Positions 50,644 to 59,440 are shown, counted from the first letter of the stretch. The stretch is 64,000 nt of DNA from Halomonas salinarum (GCF_012062845.1 NZ_WWNB01000001.1:1-64000), one strand, 5' to 3'. A program made the numbers and translations. Notes: a model not told the origin generated them from the sequence alone.

Positions 50644-50673
50644 GTAAGGTCCTTACACACCGTTGCTGTAAGG
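50644..50673. promoter_or_regulatory. three-half-site dyad between the cytochrome and kinase operons
   Basis: GTAAGG-T-CCTTAC (50644-50656) followed by TGTAAGG (50667-50673), the latter pairing with CCTTACA over 9 bases. It is a compact operator-like set in the 272-base divergent region, 60 bases before the kinase start. No regulator is assigned. The rest of the 272-base gap shows no gene. Confidence 0.45.
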
Positions 50674-50732
50674 TTTGCAGGCGACAGACGACCAAGCCTG
50701 GATACTCATCCTTTTTCTGACCCGAGGCCACT

Positions 50733-51833
50733 ATGCTCGAGACGGACACCGCCGCCGCGACACAGACCACCGCGGCCCTGAAGGAGCCGCTGCGAAAGGC
50801 GCTTGCAGCATCACGCCTCGACGATGATCTCCTGTCGCTGACCCCGATGGCCGACAAGGGCCTGGCCCACGCTCACCTGTGGCTTTCCCGCAGGAATGGC
50901 AAGGACTGGGTCGCACGACTGCCCAAGCAGAGCCAGATGCGCCTCGCCGCTGATGACAACCTCGCCTATCAGGCCGCCTGCTTCACACGGGCGAGTCGCG
51001 GCGGGCATACTCCGGCACTAAAGGCGGTACTGCCTGCAAGTGATGCCTTGCCAAGAGGCGGGCTGCTGGTCTCGGCGATCCACGGGCGCTCGGCGCGCCT
51101 ACCCGAGGACCTGCAGGCGATTGCCGAGACCCTGGCCAGCCTGCATGCCCAACCACTGCCGCCATCCCCAGAGCGCGCGCCCTTACTGGCACCGACCAAC
51201 CCCTGGTCGGCCATGCTCACGGAGCTTCACGAACAAGCGGCCTATCTCGACCAGGCACAGATTGCGCCTGACGTGCGCTGTCAACTCCTTGAGGATCTGG
51301 AATCACTGACACAATGGTGCGAGCAAGCCACTGCGCCCGACCCCGCGCTGATCAGCTTCGATGCCCATCCCGGCAACTTCCTGATACAGGACGACGGTAA
51401 AGCGATGCTCGTCGACCTGGAAAAGTGCCGCTATAGCCTACCCGGTTTCGATTTGGCCCATGCGAGCCTCTATACCTCGACCACCTGGGATACCCAGAGC
51501 CATGCCGAGCTAAGCCTTGCCGACGTACGCGCCTTTCACCGTCACTGGGCAGCCGCCATGACCGAACGCGGCGCCCATATCAACGTCGACGAGCTGCTGC
51601 AGTCTCGTCGGGCCATGTGGTTGTGGTCAGTGACATGGTGCGCCAAGTGGCAGGTCGAGCAGCAAAGGGCTCGCGACGCTAGCGCACGAGGAGAAGACTG
51701 GTCGGCAGATCTGAGCGATCCGGCGCTGATCGCCCATGTCGCCGACCGGGTCGAGCACTACCTGTCGCCGTCCACCGTTGCGCATGTCCGCCATGAATGG
51801 CAGGCGCTTGCTGACAATAGCGGCCTTGCCTGA
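50733..51833 (+). CDS. APH/choline-kinase-fold phosphotransferase
   Basis: 366 residues. The catalytic loop reads ISFDAHPGNFLI: the catalytic Asp and the metal-binding Asn are present, but the His that usually precedes the Asp is replaced (FD instead of HGD). The metal Asp is in MLVDLEKCRYSLPGFDLAH. Relatives phosphorylate choline, thiamine, aminoglycosides or homoserine. It heads an operon with a YnjBCD-type importer, so its substrate is probably what that system brings in, but this cannot be named. Confidence 0.8.
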   Translation: MLETDTAAATQTTAALKEPLRKALAASRLDDDLLSLTPMADKGLAHAHLWLSRRNGKDWVARLPKQSQMRLAADDNLAYQAACFTRASRGGHTPALKAVLPASDALPRGGLLVSAIHGRSARLPEDLQAIAETLASLHAQPLPPSPERAPLLAPTNPWSAMLTELHEQAAYLDQAQIAPDVRCQLLEDLESLTQWCEQATAPDPALISFDAHPGNFLIQDDGKAMLVDLEKCRYSLPGFDLAHASLYTSTTWDTQSHAELSLADVRAFHRHWAAAMTERGAHINVDELLQSRRAMWLWSVTWCAKWQVEQQRARDASARGEDWSADLSDPALIAHVADRVEHYLSPSTVAHVRHEWQALADNSGLA

Positions 51834-51879
51834 CGCCAGGCCTATTACTCTGTACGTTTAATGAAAAAGGACTCTCGCC

Positions 51880-53157
51880 ATGAACCGTATCGCCCCCTTC
51901 TTCGCCCGCCTGCGGCCCCGAACGCGTGTATTCAGCCGCTCGCTGGCCACCATCGCCCTGGCCGTCACCGCCCTGCCGAGCCTTGCCCAGGACGCCACAC
52001 CGACCATCAGCGACTCGAACCTGAAGGGCTGGGCCGCCATCGAAGAGGCCGCCAAGGGACAGACGGTCTATTGGAATGCCTGGGGAGGCGATAACCGCAC
52101 CAATGAGTACCTGGCCTGGGTCGCCGACGAGCTCGAAGCACGCCACGATATCGAGCTTGTCCACGTCAAGCTCAGCGATACCAGTACCGCGGTCTCGCGG
52201 GTGATCGCCGAGAAGGCCGCCGGCAACCTCGACGCGGGTGCCATCGACCTGATCTGGATCAACGGCGAGAACTTCGCCGCCATGAAGGACAACGACCTGC
52301 TGTTCGGTCCCTTCGCCGAGGCCCTGCCCAACTACGGCCTGACGCGCCCTCAGAGTAACCCCGAGGTACGTGTCGACTTCACGGTGCCTACCGGCGGCTT
52401 CGAAGCCCCCTGGGGCAAGGCGCAGTTGACCTTCTACTACGACAGCGCCCGACTCGAGACCCCACCGGGCGACATGGCAGAACTGCTCGACTGGGCCGAG
52501 GATCATCCCGGTCGTTTCACCTATCCACTGGTGCCTGACTTCACCGGTAGCACCTTCCTCAAGCAGGCCTTGATCGAACTGACCGATGACACCACGCCGC
52601 TCTATAAGCCGGTCGAGAAGAGCGACTTCGCCGCCGTCACTGCCCCGCTGTGGGACTATCTGGATGCGCTGCATCCGCACCTGTGGCGTGACGGCCGCCA
52701 TTTCCCGGCCAGCGGCCCGGAGATGAAACGCCTGATGGGCGACGGCGAGCTGAGCCTGGCCTTCACCTTCATCCCCTCCGAGCCGGCCGCGGCGGTGGCC
52801 GATTTCCAGCTGCCGCCGACCACCCGCAGCTACGTGCTCGATGGTGGAACTCTGGGCAACGTGCACTTCGTGGCCATTCCCTTCAATGCAAGCCACAAGG
52901 CAGGCGCACTCGTCACCGCCAACTTCCTGCTCTCGCCACACGCTCAGGCGCACAAGCAGGACCCCGCCGTATGGGGTGATCGCACGGTGCTCGACCTGGA
53001 CGCCCTCGACGAAGAGGCACGCGCAGCCTTCATCGACGATCGTGACAATCCGGCCGCCCTGCCTGCCGAGGCCCTGTCGAAGACGCTCCCCGAGCCACAC
53101 CCGAGCTGGATGGAGCGCCTCGAGGAGGCCTGGCTCGAGCGTTACGGCAGCCAGTAA
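51880..53157 (+). CDS. ynjB: ABC transporter substrate-binding protein, YnjB-type
   Basis: 425 residues. Exported: signal peptide RSLATIALAVTALPSLAQDA, cut near residue 36. The mature protein resembles thiamine/iron-type family 1 binding proteins: GQTVYWNAWGGDNRTNEYL, LIWINGENFAAMKDN, VDFTVPTGGFEAPWGKAQL and TYPLVPDFTGSTFLKQAL. In E. coli YnjB belongs to YnjBCD, whose substrate is not firmly known. AAGGAC precedes the ATG. The 46-base gap after the kinase supports one operon. Confidence 0.88.
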   Translation: MNRIAPFFARLRPRTRVFSRSLATIALAVTALPSLAQDATPTISDSNLKGWAAIEEAAKGQTVYWNAWGGDNRTNEYLAWVADELEARHDIELVHVKLSDTSTAVSRVIAEKAAGNLDAGAIDLIWINGENFAAMKDNDLLFGPFAEALPNYGLTRPQSNPEVRVDFTVPTGGFEAPWGKAQLTFYYDSARLETPPGDMAELLDWAEDHPGRFTYPLVPDFTGSTFLKQALIELTDDTTPLYKPVEKSDFAAVTAPLWDYLDALHPHLWRDGRHFPASGPEMKRLMGDGELSLAFTFIPSEPAAAVADFQLPPTTRSYVLDGGTLGNVHFVAIPFNASHKAGALVTANFLLSPHAQAHKQDPAVWGDRTVLDLDALDEEARAAFIDDRDNPAALPAEALSKTLPEPHPSWMERLEEAWLERYGSQ

Positions 53158-53161
53158 CCCC

Positions 53162-54859
53162 ATGGTGTTCTTCTCACCGACCATCCGGGCCCTGCCCTGG
53201 GTCGCCATTGCCCTGCTGAGCCTGCCGGTGGCCGGCGGGCTCGCCGGGGTACTGGCCCCGGCACTGGGTTGGCTACCGGCGCTGGGCGGCCGTGAGCTGA
53301 CCCTCGAGCACTGGCAGACCCTCGCCGCGACGCCTGGGCTTGCCGACATGGTGCGCCTGAGCCTGACCACCGGGCTCGCAAGCGCGCTTATCTCGCTTGC
53401 CATCGTGATGCTGTTTATCGGTGCCTTCGCCGAAACCCGCGCCCTGGCGCTGGTGCGCCGCCTGCTGTCGCCCTTGCTGGCGGTACCCCATGCCGCCGCC
53501 GCCATCGGCATCGCTTTCCTGCTGACCCCGTCAGGCCTCGCCAGCCGGCTGATCTCGCCCTGGCCCAGCGGCTTTGACACGCCGCCCGACTATCTCTTCC
53601 CCGGCGATCCCTGGGGGCTGGGCCTCATCCTTGGCCTGGTCATCAAGGAAGTGCCCTTCCTGTTGCTGATGAGCCTTGCGGCCCTGCCCCAATGCCAGGC
53701 GCAGTCACGCCTGCGGCTGGCGCGCTCACTGGGCTATGCACCGCTCACCGCCTTCGCCAAGGCGGTGCTGCCGGGGCTCTATCCGCTGATTCGCCTGCCG
53801 GTTTATGCAGTGATCGCCTTCGCTTCCGCCAATGTCGAGGTAGCGATGATCCTCGGCCCCACCACCCCTCCGCCGCTGGCGGTGGCGGTGGTGCGCTGGA
53901 TCAACGACCCGGACCTGGCAATGCGCTTCGTGGCCTCGGCGGCGGCCCTTCTGCAGCTCGGCGTGACGCTTTCTGCTCTAGGGCTCTGGTGGCTTGGCGA
54001 GCGGCTGGTCGCACGACTCACCAAAGCCGCCCTGACCAACGGTCGCCGCCGAGCAGGCGACCGCCTGTGGACCTTCGCCGGCGGGCTTACCACCCTGCTT
54101 GCCGTGGCACTGCTTGGCGGCAGCCTCGTGGGCCTGGTGCTGTGGTCGCTGGCTGCCTGGTGGCCGTTCCCGGCCACACTGCCGAGCCCCTTGAGTCTGC
54201 ATGCCTGGCAAGGGGCGCTGCCCGGTCTCAGGGAGCCGCTTGCCCAGACGGCAGTGATCGGCCTGGCGGCCACCGGCCTGTCGCTGGTGCTGGCGATCGG
54301 TGCCCTGGAGGCCGAGCACCTGCGCGGTCGTGGCATGGCCGCCTGGGCGGAGCTGGTACTTTACCTGCCACTCGTCGTGCCGCCCGTCGCCTTCCTGTTT
54401 GGGCTCGTTCAACTGCAGGTCCAGGCTGGCCTGGCCCCGGGGGCACTGGCGGTAATACTGGCCCATAGCCTGTTTGTGCTGCCTTATGTCTTCCTGTCGC
54501 TTGCCGAGAGCTATCGCCGGCTCGACCCACGCTGGGCGCAGGTGGCAACGAGTCTTGGCCATTCGCCGGCCAGTCTCTTCATGCGTGTACGCCTGCCGTT
54601 ACTCATCGTGCCGATTTTGACCGCGGCCGCCGTCGGTTTCGCGGTGAGCGTCGGCCAGTATCTGCCGACCCTGCTGATGAGCGCCGGACGCCTGACGACC
54701 CTGACCACCGAGGCGGTAAGCCTGGCAAGCGGCGGCGACCGCCGGCTGGCTGCCGTCTATGCGCTGATGCAGCTGCTGCTGCCCGCGCTGGGCTTCGCCC
54801 TGGCCCTGGCGCTGCCCCGCCTGCTGATGCATCGCCGAAGTGGAGTGCTCAACCCGTGA
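53162..54859 (+). CDS. ynjC: ABC transporter permease, YnjC-type (two fused halves)
   Basis: 565 residues with about twelve membrane segments: two binding-protein-dependent permease domains fused in one chain. EAA-type loops lie at RLARSLGYAPLTAFAKAVLPGLYPLI (first half) and QVATSLGHSPASLFMRVRLPLLIVPI (second half). ATG 53162 starts four bases after ynjB. A longer open frame reaching back into ynjB is not real. The final bases overlap the ATPase start. Confidence 0.9.
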   Translation: MVFFSPTIRALPWVAIALLSLPVAGGLAGVLAPALGWLPALGGRELTLEHWQTLAATPGLADMVRLSLTTGLASALISLAIVMLFIGAFAETRALALVRRLLSPLLAVPHAAAAIGIAFLLTPSGLASRLISPWPSGFDTPPDYLFPGDPWGLGLILGLVIKEVPFLLLMSLAALPQCQAQSRLRLARSLGYAPLTAFAKAVLPGLYPLIRLPVYAVIAFASANVEVAMILGPTTPPPLAVAVVRWINDPDLAMRFVASAAALLQLGVTLSALGLWWLGERLVARLTKAALTNGRRRAGDRLWTFAGGLTTLLAVALLGGSLVGLVLWSLAAWWPFPATLPSPLSLHAWQGALPGLREPLAQTAVIGLAATGLSLVLAIGALEAEHLRGRGMAAWAELVLYLPLVVPPVAFLFGLVQLQVQAGLAPGALAVILAHSLFVLPYVFLSLAESYRRLDPRWAQVATSLGHSPASLFMRVRLPLLIVPILTAAAVGFAVSVGQYLPTLLMSAGRLTTLTTEAVSLASGGDRRLAAVYALMQLLLPALGFALALALPRLLMHRRSGVLNP

Positions 54860-55575
54860 CCCTTCTCGATCCCTTTACCTCTGCAAGGATCACCGCGCCG
54901 AGTGCCGAGCGCTCAATCGATGCCGGCGTGGCAAGCAATGCGACGCTGATCCTGGATGATATCCGCATCGAACAAGGCGACCGCCCGCTCGTGTCCCTGG
55001 ATGCGCGCATCGCCCCCGGCGAGGTGTTGACGCTGATGGGCCCATCCGGTGTCGGAAAGTCGACGCTGCTGGCCTACCTGGCCGGTTTTCTTGCGCCCGC
55101 TTTCCGGGCCCGGGGCCGGGTCCTGCTCGATGACACCGACCTCACCCGCCTGGCGCCGGAAGCCCGCCAGCTGGGACTGCTGTTCCAGGACCCCCTGCTT
55201 TTCCCCCACCTGAGTGTCGACGGCAACCTGGCCTTCGGCATGCCCCGCCAGGGAAGCCGGCGCGAGAGACGCCGCAGGATCGAAGCGGCGCTAGAGGAAA
55301 TTGGCCTGGCCGGCCTCGCCAAGCGCGACCCAGAGACGCTCTCCGGCGGCCAACGTTCTCGCGTGGCCCTGATGCGGGTACTGCTCTCGCGGCCCCGTGC
55401 CATGCTGCTGGATGAGCCCTTCTCGAAGCTCGATGCCTCGCTGCGCCACGAGATGCGCTCGCTGGTCTTCGCCCGGGTCCAGCGCCTGGGCCTGCCAACG
55501 TTGATGGTGACGCATGATGCCGCCGATGCTGAGGCCGCCGGCGGCCCCGTCATCGAGCTAGGAGGCGCGTCTTGA
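54856..55575 (+). CDS. ynjD: ABC transporter ATP-binding protein, YnjD-type
   Basis: 239 residues. Walker A MGPSGVGKSTLLAYLAG, Q-loop LGLLFQDPLLFPHLSV, signature LSGGQRSRVALMRVLL, Walker B AMLLDEPFSKLD, switch LMVTHDAAD. The start overlaps ynjC by 4 bases and the stop overlaps the glycosyltransferase start by 4. The first 30 residues are a variable extension. It completes a YnjBCD importer, with substrate unknown. Confidence 0.93.
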   Translation: MTLLDPFTSARITAPSAERSIDAGVASNATLILDDIRIEQGDRPLVSLDARIAPGEVLTLMGPSGVGKSTLLAYLAGFLAPAFRARGRVLLDDTDLTRLAPEARQLGLLFQDPLLFPHLSVDGNLAFGMPRQGSRRERRRRIEAALEEIGLAGLAKRDPETLSGGQRSRVALMRVLLSRPRAMLLDEPFSKLDASLRHEMRSLVFARVQRLGLPTLMVTHDAADAEAAGGPVIELGGAS

Positions 55576-56282
55576 CGACAACCTTGCCCACGCACCATCG
55601 CCCACGGCTGAGCATCATCATTCCCACGCTGAACGAGGCGGACAGCATTGAGCGACAGCTGACCGCTCTGCTGGGCCTTGGGGTGTGCGGCGTCGAGATC
55701 ATCGTTGTCGATGGCGGCAGCCAGGACGATACCGTGGCGCTTGCCAAGCACCACGCCAGCCGGGTGATCGCAAGCGAGCCGGGGCGGGCACGACAGATGA
55801 ATCTGGGCGCCCGGGCGAGCTGTGGCGAACAGCTCCTGTTCTTGCATGCCGACACTCACCTGCCGTGCCGCGCCGACCGCAAGATTGCCCAGGCCCTCGA
55901 GGGTTCGCGGTGTTGGGGGCGTTTCGACATTCATATCTCAGGCGAGCAAAGCATGCTGGGGGTCATCGCCTTCTGCATGAACATGCGCTCGCGACTTACC
56001 GGTATCGCCACCGGCGATCAGGCGCTGTTCATGACGCGTGCCGCCTTCGAGGCCGTGAACGGCTATCCCGACCAGCCACTCATGGAGGACATCGAGATCA
56101 GCAAGCGCCTGAAGAAGCTGTCGAAACCCGCCTGCCTGCACGCGAAGGTCGTGAGCTCGGGGCGACGCTGGGAGAATGACGGCTTGTGGGCCACCATATT
56201 GCTGATGTGGCGGCTACGTTATCGCTACTGGCGCGGCGAGGATTGCCATCAATTAGCCGAGGCGTACCGTCATGCCCGCTGA
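55572..56282 (+). CDS. family 2 glycosyltransferase, TIGR04283 type
   Basis: 236 residues, GT-A fold. LSIIIPTLNEADSIERQLTAL, IIVVDGGSQDDTVALAK and LLFLHADTHLP (DxD-like) are the sugar-nucleotide site; TGIATGDQALFMTRAAFEAVNGYPDQPLMEDIEISKRL holds the conserved acceptor site. TIGR04283 proteins have been named for arsenosugar biosynthesis but occur elsewhere. It overlaps the ynjD stop by 4 bases and the next gene by 11, so it is in the same operon. Confidence 0.88.
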   Translation: MTTTLPTHHRPRLSIIIPTLNEADSIERQLTALLGLGVCGVEIIVVDGGSQDDTVALAKHHASRVIASEPGRARQMNLGARASCGEQLLFLHADTHLPCRADRKIAQALEGSRCWGRFDIHISGEQSMLGVIAFCMNMRSRLTGIATGDQALFMTRAAFEAVNGYPDQPLMEDIEISKRLKKLSKPACLHAKVVSSGRRWENDGLWATILLMWRLRYRYWRGEDCHQLAEAYRHAR

Positions 56283-56898
56283 TCAGACCCCCGATGGCTT
56301 TCCCCTGGCCATCCTCGCCAAGGCACCTGTGCCTGGGCGCGTCAAGACGCGGCTGATACAAACCCTTGGCGCCGAGGCCGCCGCCCGATTGCACGAGCAG
56401 TTGCTTCGCCAGACCCTGTCGGTGGCTCTCGCCGCGACCCCCGCTCACCGCATCGTGCTATGGACCGCCCTTGAGCATGAGCATCCGCTGTTTCTTGAAT
56501 TAGCCGACCATCACGGCATTTGTCTGTGCCCCCAGCCTGAGGGGGATCTGGGGCTGCGCATGTTCACCGCCCTCGCCGCCATGGACAAACCGGGGGTACT
56601 GGTGGGCAGCGACTGTCCGGTACTGACACCGGCCTTGCTCCGCGACTGTCAGGCGGCCCTTGGCTGCCATGACGGTGTGCTGCTGCCCGCGGAGGACGGC
56701 GGCTATGCGCTGGTGGGATTACGGACGCCGCAAAAGGCGTTCTTCGACGATATTGCCTGGGGCAGCGATCGGGTGCTTGATCAGACACTCGCCAGCGCAG
56801 ATAGCTTGGGGTGGCGCATCGCGCAGCCCGCCAGGGTCTGGGACATCGACCGGCCTGAGGATCTGGTGCGGTGGCAGCACGACAACACCCTGGCGTGA
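56272..56898 (+). CDS. TIGR04282/DUF2064 glycosyltransferase-like protein
   Basis: 208 residues. LAILAKAPVPGRVKTRL at the N-terminus, GVLVGSDCPVLTPALL, and LPAEDGGYALVGLR with WGSDRVLDQT are signatures of this cofC-like/GT-A family. It is almost always encoded beside a TIGR04283 enzyme, as here. Biochemical role unresolved; both are usually described as arsenosugar glycosyltransferases on context alone. Confidence 0.88.
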   Translation: MPADQTPDGFPLAILAKAPVPGRVKTRLIQTLGAEAAARLHEQLLRQTLSVALAATPAHRIVLWTALEHEHPLFLELADHHGICLCPQPEGDLGLRMFTALAAMDKPGVLVGSDCPVLTPALLRDCQAALGCHDGVLLPAEDGGYALVGLRTPQKAFFDDIAWGSDRVLDQTLASADSLGWRIAQPARVWDIDRPEDLVRWQHDNTLA

Positions 56899-56950
56899 TC
56901 TTGCAGATCGGGGGCTCAGGCGACGAAAAGATATGACGACAGGTGACGAG

Positions 56951-57544
56951 ATGGCGACGGCAACGACGAACGACAATCAGGCACGGATGCAGCGCCTGGC
57001 GGCAGTGAGGCCACGGCTGGTGTCTTTTGCCCGCTTGCAGCTGAGGGAACCGGCATTGGCCGAGGATGCGGTCCAGGAAGCCCTGGCCACGGCCATCGAG
57101 AAGGATGCCGAATTCGCTGGGCGTTCCGGCTACGAGACCTGGGTGTTCGGCATCCTCAAGTACAAGATACTAGACAGCCTTCGTGCCCAGAGACGCCAGG
57201 GCAGATGGCAGCCCTTCGACGACGAGAGCGATGACGATGCCATCGATCGACAGTTTCAGCAGAACGGCCGCTGGCAGGTAGCCGCCCGCCCCTCGGACTG
57301 GGGCGACCCGGAAGCCAGCTTCGCCAATGAACATTTCTGGCGGGTCTTTGACGCCTGCATGATCGCGTTGCCCGACAACATCGCCCGCGTCTTCTCGCTG
57401 CGCGAGCTGATGGGGCTCTCTACCGCGGATATCTGCAAGGAGACCGGACTGAAGGAGAACAACTGCTGGGTGATCCTGCACCGTGCTCGCCTTCGACTGA
57501 GGGCCTGCATCGAACGCGGTTTTCTCTCCCGGCACGACCTCTAG
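56951..57544 (+). CDS. ECF-type RNA polymerase sigma factor
   Basis: 197 residues from ATG 56951 (AGGTGACG upstream; ATG 56933 is in frame but lacks a site). Sigma region 2 spans about 20-75 (RLQLREPALAEDAVQEALATAIEK, GYETWVFGILKYKILD). Region 4 lies at about 130-185 (IALPDNIARVFSLRELMGLSTADICKETGLKENNCWVILHRARLRLRACIE). A Asp/Gln-rich insert with WQPFDDESDDD lies between. It sits 52 bases after the glycosyltransferase and 11 bases before the zinc-finger gene. Confidence 0.9.
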   Translation: MATATTNDNQARMQRLAAVRPRLVSFARLQLREPALAEDAVQEALATAIEKDAEFAGRSGYETWVFGILKYKILDSLRAQRRQGRWQPFDDESDDDAIDRQFQQNGRWQVAARPSDWGDPEASFANEHFWRVFDACMIALPDNIARVFSLRELMGLSTADICKETGLKENNCWVILHRARLRLRACIERGFLSRHDL

Positions 57545-57555
57545 GAGCACAACAA

Positions 57556-57771
57556 ATGATCAAGATGATGATGTGCAAGCAGGCCACCCGCCTGATGTCC
57601 AAGCGCCTCGATGTCCCCCTGAGTCTCAAGGAGCGTTTCGCCTTGCGTTTTCACCTGAGCATGTGCAATGCCTGCAGCGAGTGTGACAAGCAGTTCGAGC
57701 TGCTGCACCAGGCAGGCCAGCACTACCAAGACAGCCCGACACCGCAAGAGACTCCCGCTAGCGATGTCTAG
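57556..57771 (+). CDS. small zinc-finger (ZAS/zf-HC2-like) putative anti-sigma factor
   Basis: 71 residues. The motif FHLSMCNACSECDKQF gives the HxxxCxxC zinc site of ZAS anti-sigma factors, with Cys7 as the possible fourth ligand. There is no membrane segment, so it would be a soluble anti-sigma factor. It directly follows the ECF sigma gene (11-base gap, GGAGCAC site). Zn-binding ZAS proteins often respond to thiol oxidation. Confidence 0.85.
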   Translation: MIKMMMCKQATRLMSKRLDVPLSLKERFALRFHLSMCNACSECDKQFELLHQAGQHYQDSPTPQETPASDV

Positions 57772-57866
57772 GCCGGCATTGTCATGGCGTAACCGACCAC
57801 CACCGTCACTACCCCTCACCAGCCCGGCAGACGGTCACCGGACAACGTGAGGGTCGCCGTCGTCGC

Positions 57867-58331
57867 TCAGGGCCTGGCGGCTTCTTCTGCCAGGGATTCG
57901 AGGAGGTTCGACACCTTATCCAGCGGCAGCTCGCAGTCGGTCAGCTGATGACGCTTGGCCAGGTAATGTGGGGAGTTCCATTCAAGGCGCGTACCGGCAT
58001 CGCGCTGACGAATCAGCATCTTCTGTGGCAGATCCAGCGCCATGCTGCCCTGACACTGCATCATCGGCGTACCGGCCTTGGGATTGCCGAAGACGAAGGT
58101 ACGGGTGGGCGGCAACGCGAGCCCCGCCTGCTCGGCATTGGCCGCATGATCGATGACCGTAAACAGGGTCAGGCCCTTGCTGTCCAGTGCCTCGCGCAAC
58201 CCCTGATCGACGGCCTGTATATCCTTCGAGCTGTCCATAACCTCGATGCCATCGGCCCTGTCCTCGGCCAAGGCGATACCGGACAGGCTGAAGAGGGTCA
58301 CGGCGACGAGCGCGAGTCTTGACTTGGTCAT
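57867..58331 (-). CDS. DUF302-family exported protein
   Basis: 154 residues from ATG 58331 (AAAGGAATAG upstream). Signal peptide LALVAVTLFSLSGIALAED. The DUF302 core includes GLTLFTVIDHAANAEQAGLALPPTRTFVFGNPKAGTPMMQ, and DLPQKMLIRQRDAGTRLEWNSPHYLAKRH follows. The function of the family is unknown. It converges with the anti-sigma gene. Confidence 0.88.
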   Translation of the reverse strand: MTKSRLALVAVTLFSLSGIALAEDRADGIEVMDSSKDIQAVDQGLREALDSKGLTLFTVIDHAANAEQAGLALPPTRTFVFGNPKAGTPMMQCQGSMALDLPQKMLIRQRDAGTRLEWNSPHYLAKRHQLTDCELPLDKVSNLLESLAEEAARP

Positions 58332-58453
58332 GGTGCTATTCCTTTCGGTTTGAAGCCTTCCTGTGGACAGGGCCGACACCGAGAAGTGCGGCACCTCGAC
58401 GACAAGGCACGCCTCCTTGCATCAGCCCTAGTGCCTTACCCCCGTGCCAAGCC

Positions 58454-59125
58454 TCATCCCAGGCGATCGCTCAGCGCGAGTAGATCGGTCGCGGTAAGAT
58501 CCGGCTCGCCCCCCCAGGCGTCGAAGGGTGCCTCGGCGCTACGACGTATCCAGGCGGCATGCAGGCCGGCATGGCGTGCCCCGATCACATCGAAGGGATT
58601 GCTCGAAATCAGCCAGGTGTCCTGAGCCTCGCTTTCCGTGCGATCACGCAGGTGCGCATAGACGGCGGGGTCGGGCTTGAAACGCTTGATTTCGTCGACG
58701 CTTATGATGTCGTCAAAGTGATCGCGCAGTCCGGCCTGGCCAAGCAACCCATCAACGGCATCACGGGTGCCGTTGGAGAAGGCCACGCAGGTGACCCCGG
58801 CCCGAGTGAAACGCGCCAGGGCCTCAGCGACCTCGGGAAAGGCCGGCAACTTGGCGTAGGTCGCCATCAGGCGATCCATCTGGCCTTCGCTCAGGCCGGT
58901 ATTCAGGGCGCGGTCGGTAAATTCCAGTGCCTGCCGAGTGCAGTCGGAGAAAGGCGCATAGGCGCCCATCAGGCCCCGCCGAAAGCTGTATTCCAGCTGC
59001 TTGTCGCGCCAACGCTGGGAAAAGGCCTGAGCCCGCTCTCCCAGCGTGTCTTCCAGTTCGGCAATCACGCCGTGGGTATCAATCAGGGTGCCGTAGACAT
59101 CGAAAGCCAGTACGCGCTTGCTCAT
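58454..59125 (-). CDS. haloacid dehalogenase type II (HAD superfamily)
   Basis: 223 residues. Motif 1 VLAFDVYGTLIDTHG carries the nucleophile Asp; motif 2 AFSNGTRDAVDG; motif 3 FKPDPAVYAHL (Lys); motif 4 WLISSNPFDVIGA. The cap includes SQRWRDKQLEYSFRRGLM. It matches the type II L-2-haloacid dehalogenase group; many members act on other substrates. The C-terminal WGGEPDLTATDLLALSDRL is typical. Confidence 0.92.
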   Translation of the reverse strand: MSKRVLAFDVYGTLIDTHGVIAELEDTLGERAQAFSQRWRDKQLEYSFRRGLMGAYAPFSDCTRQALEFTDRALNTGLSEGQMDRLMATYAKLPAFPEVAEALARFTRAGVTCVAFSNGTRDAVDGLLGQAGLRDHFDDIISVDEIKRFKPDPAVYAHLRDRTESEAQDTWLISSNPFDVIGARHAGLHAAWIRRSAEAPFDAWGGEPDLTATDLLALSDRLG

Positions 59126-59242
59126 GTTGCCTCCTTGTCCTTGGTCCTATGAAACGATGCTATGAAACGGTCCTATAAAGCGATATTGAGAACAACCCTG
59201 GGGAACGGTAGCGGCAACGTTCGGCAATTGGCTGAGGTGTCC
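59126..59242. other. intergenic sequence upstream of the dehalogenase gene
   Basis: No gene. It holds a short imperfect direct repeat of the CTATGAAACG type at about 59148-59170 (CTATGAAACGAT and CTATGAAACGGT), next to the MITE-like element. Confidence 0.4.
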
Positions 59243-59386
59243 TAGGCTTTGTCTGAAAAGTCGACGAGCGAAGGCCAGACAAGGCAAAAATTGGCGAAAG
59301 AGCGGAGTTTACGGGGTGTAAATGAGCATCTTGAGCCGATTTTTAACGCCGTATGGGCGAGCGCAGTACTTTTCAGACATTGCCTA
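59243..59386. repeat. 144-bp MITE-like palindromic element
   Basis: The ends are near-perfect inverted repeats: TAGGCTTTGTCTGAAAAGT on the left and ACTTTTCAGACATTGCCTA on the right, 17 of 19 matched. The inside is also imperfectly palindromic, with AAAAATTGG facing CCGATTTTT and a central GTTTAC-GGGGT-GTAAAT hairpin in GAGCGGAGTTTAC. It has no coding capacity. A very similar GCGGAGTTTAC...GTAAATGAGC core is, as I recall, found in short repeats across pseudomonads and halomonads. No target duplication longer than 2 bases is obvious. Confidence 0.7.
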
Positions 59387-59440
59387 ATGAGCATAGTGGT
59401 CTTGACCAGGGGTGTCGGCAAGAAATCAAAGGTCACACGC

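Noticed and set aside
51679..53580. Long minus-strand open frame of 633 codons antisense to the kinase/ynjB genes
   Set aside because: It opposes two well-supported genes and its sequence is Arg/Gly-rich with no family pattern; a GC-rich antisense artefact.
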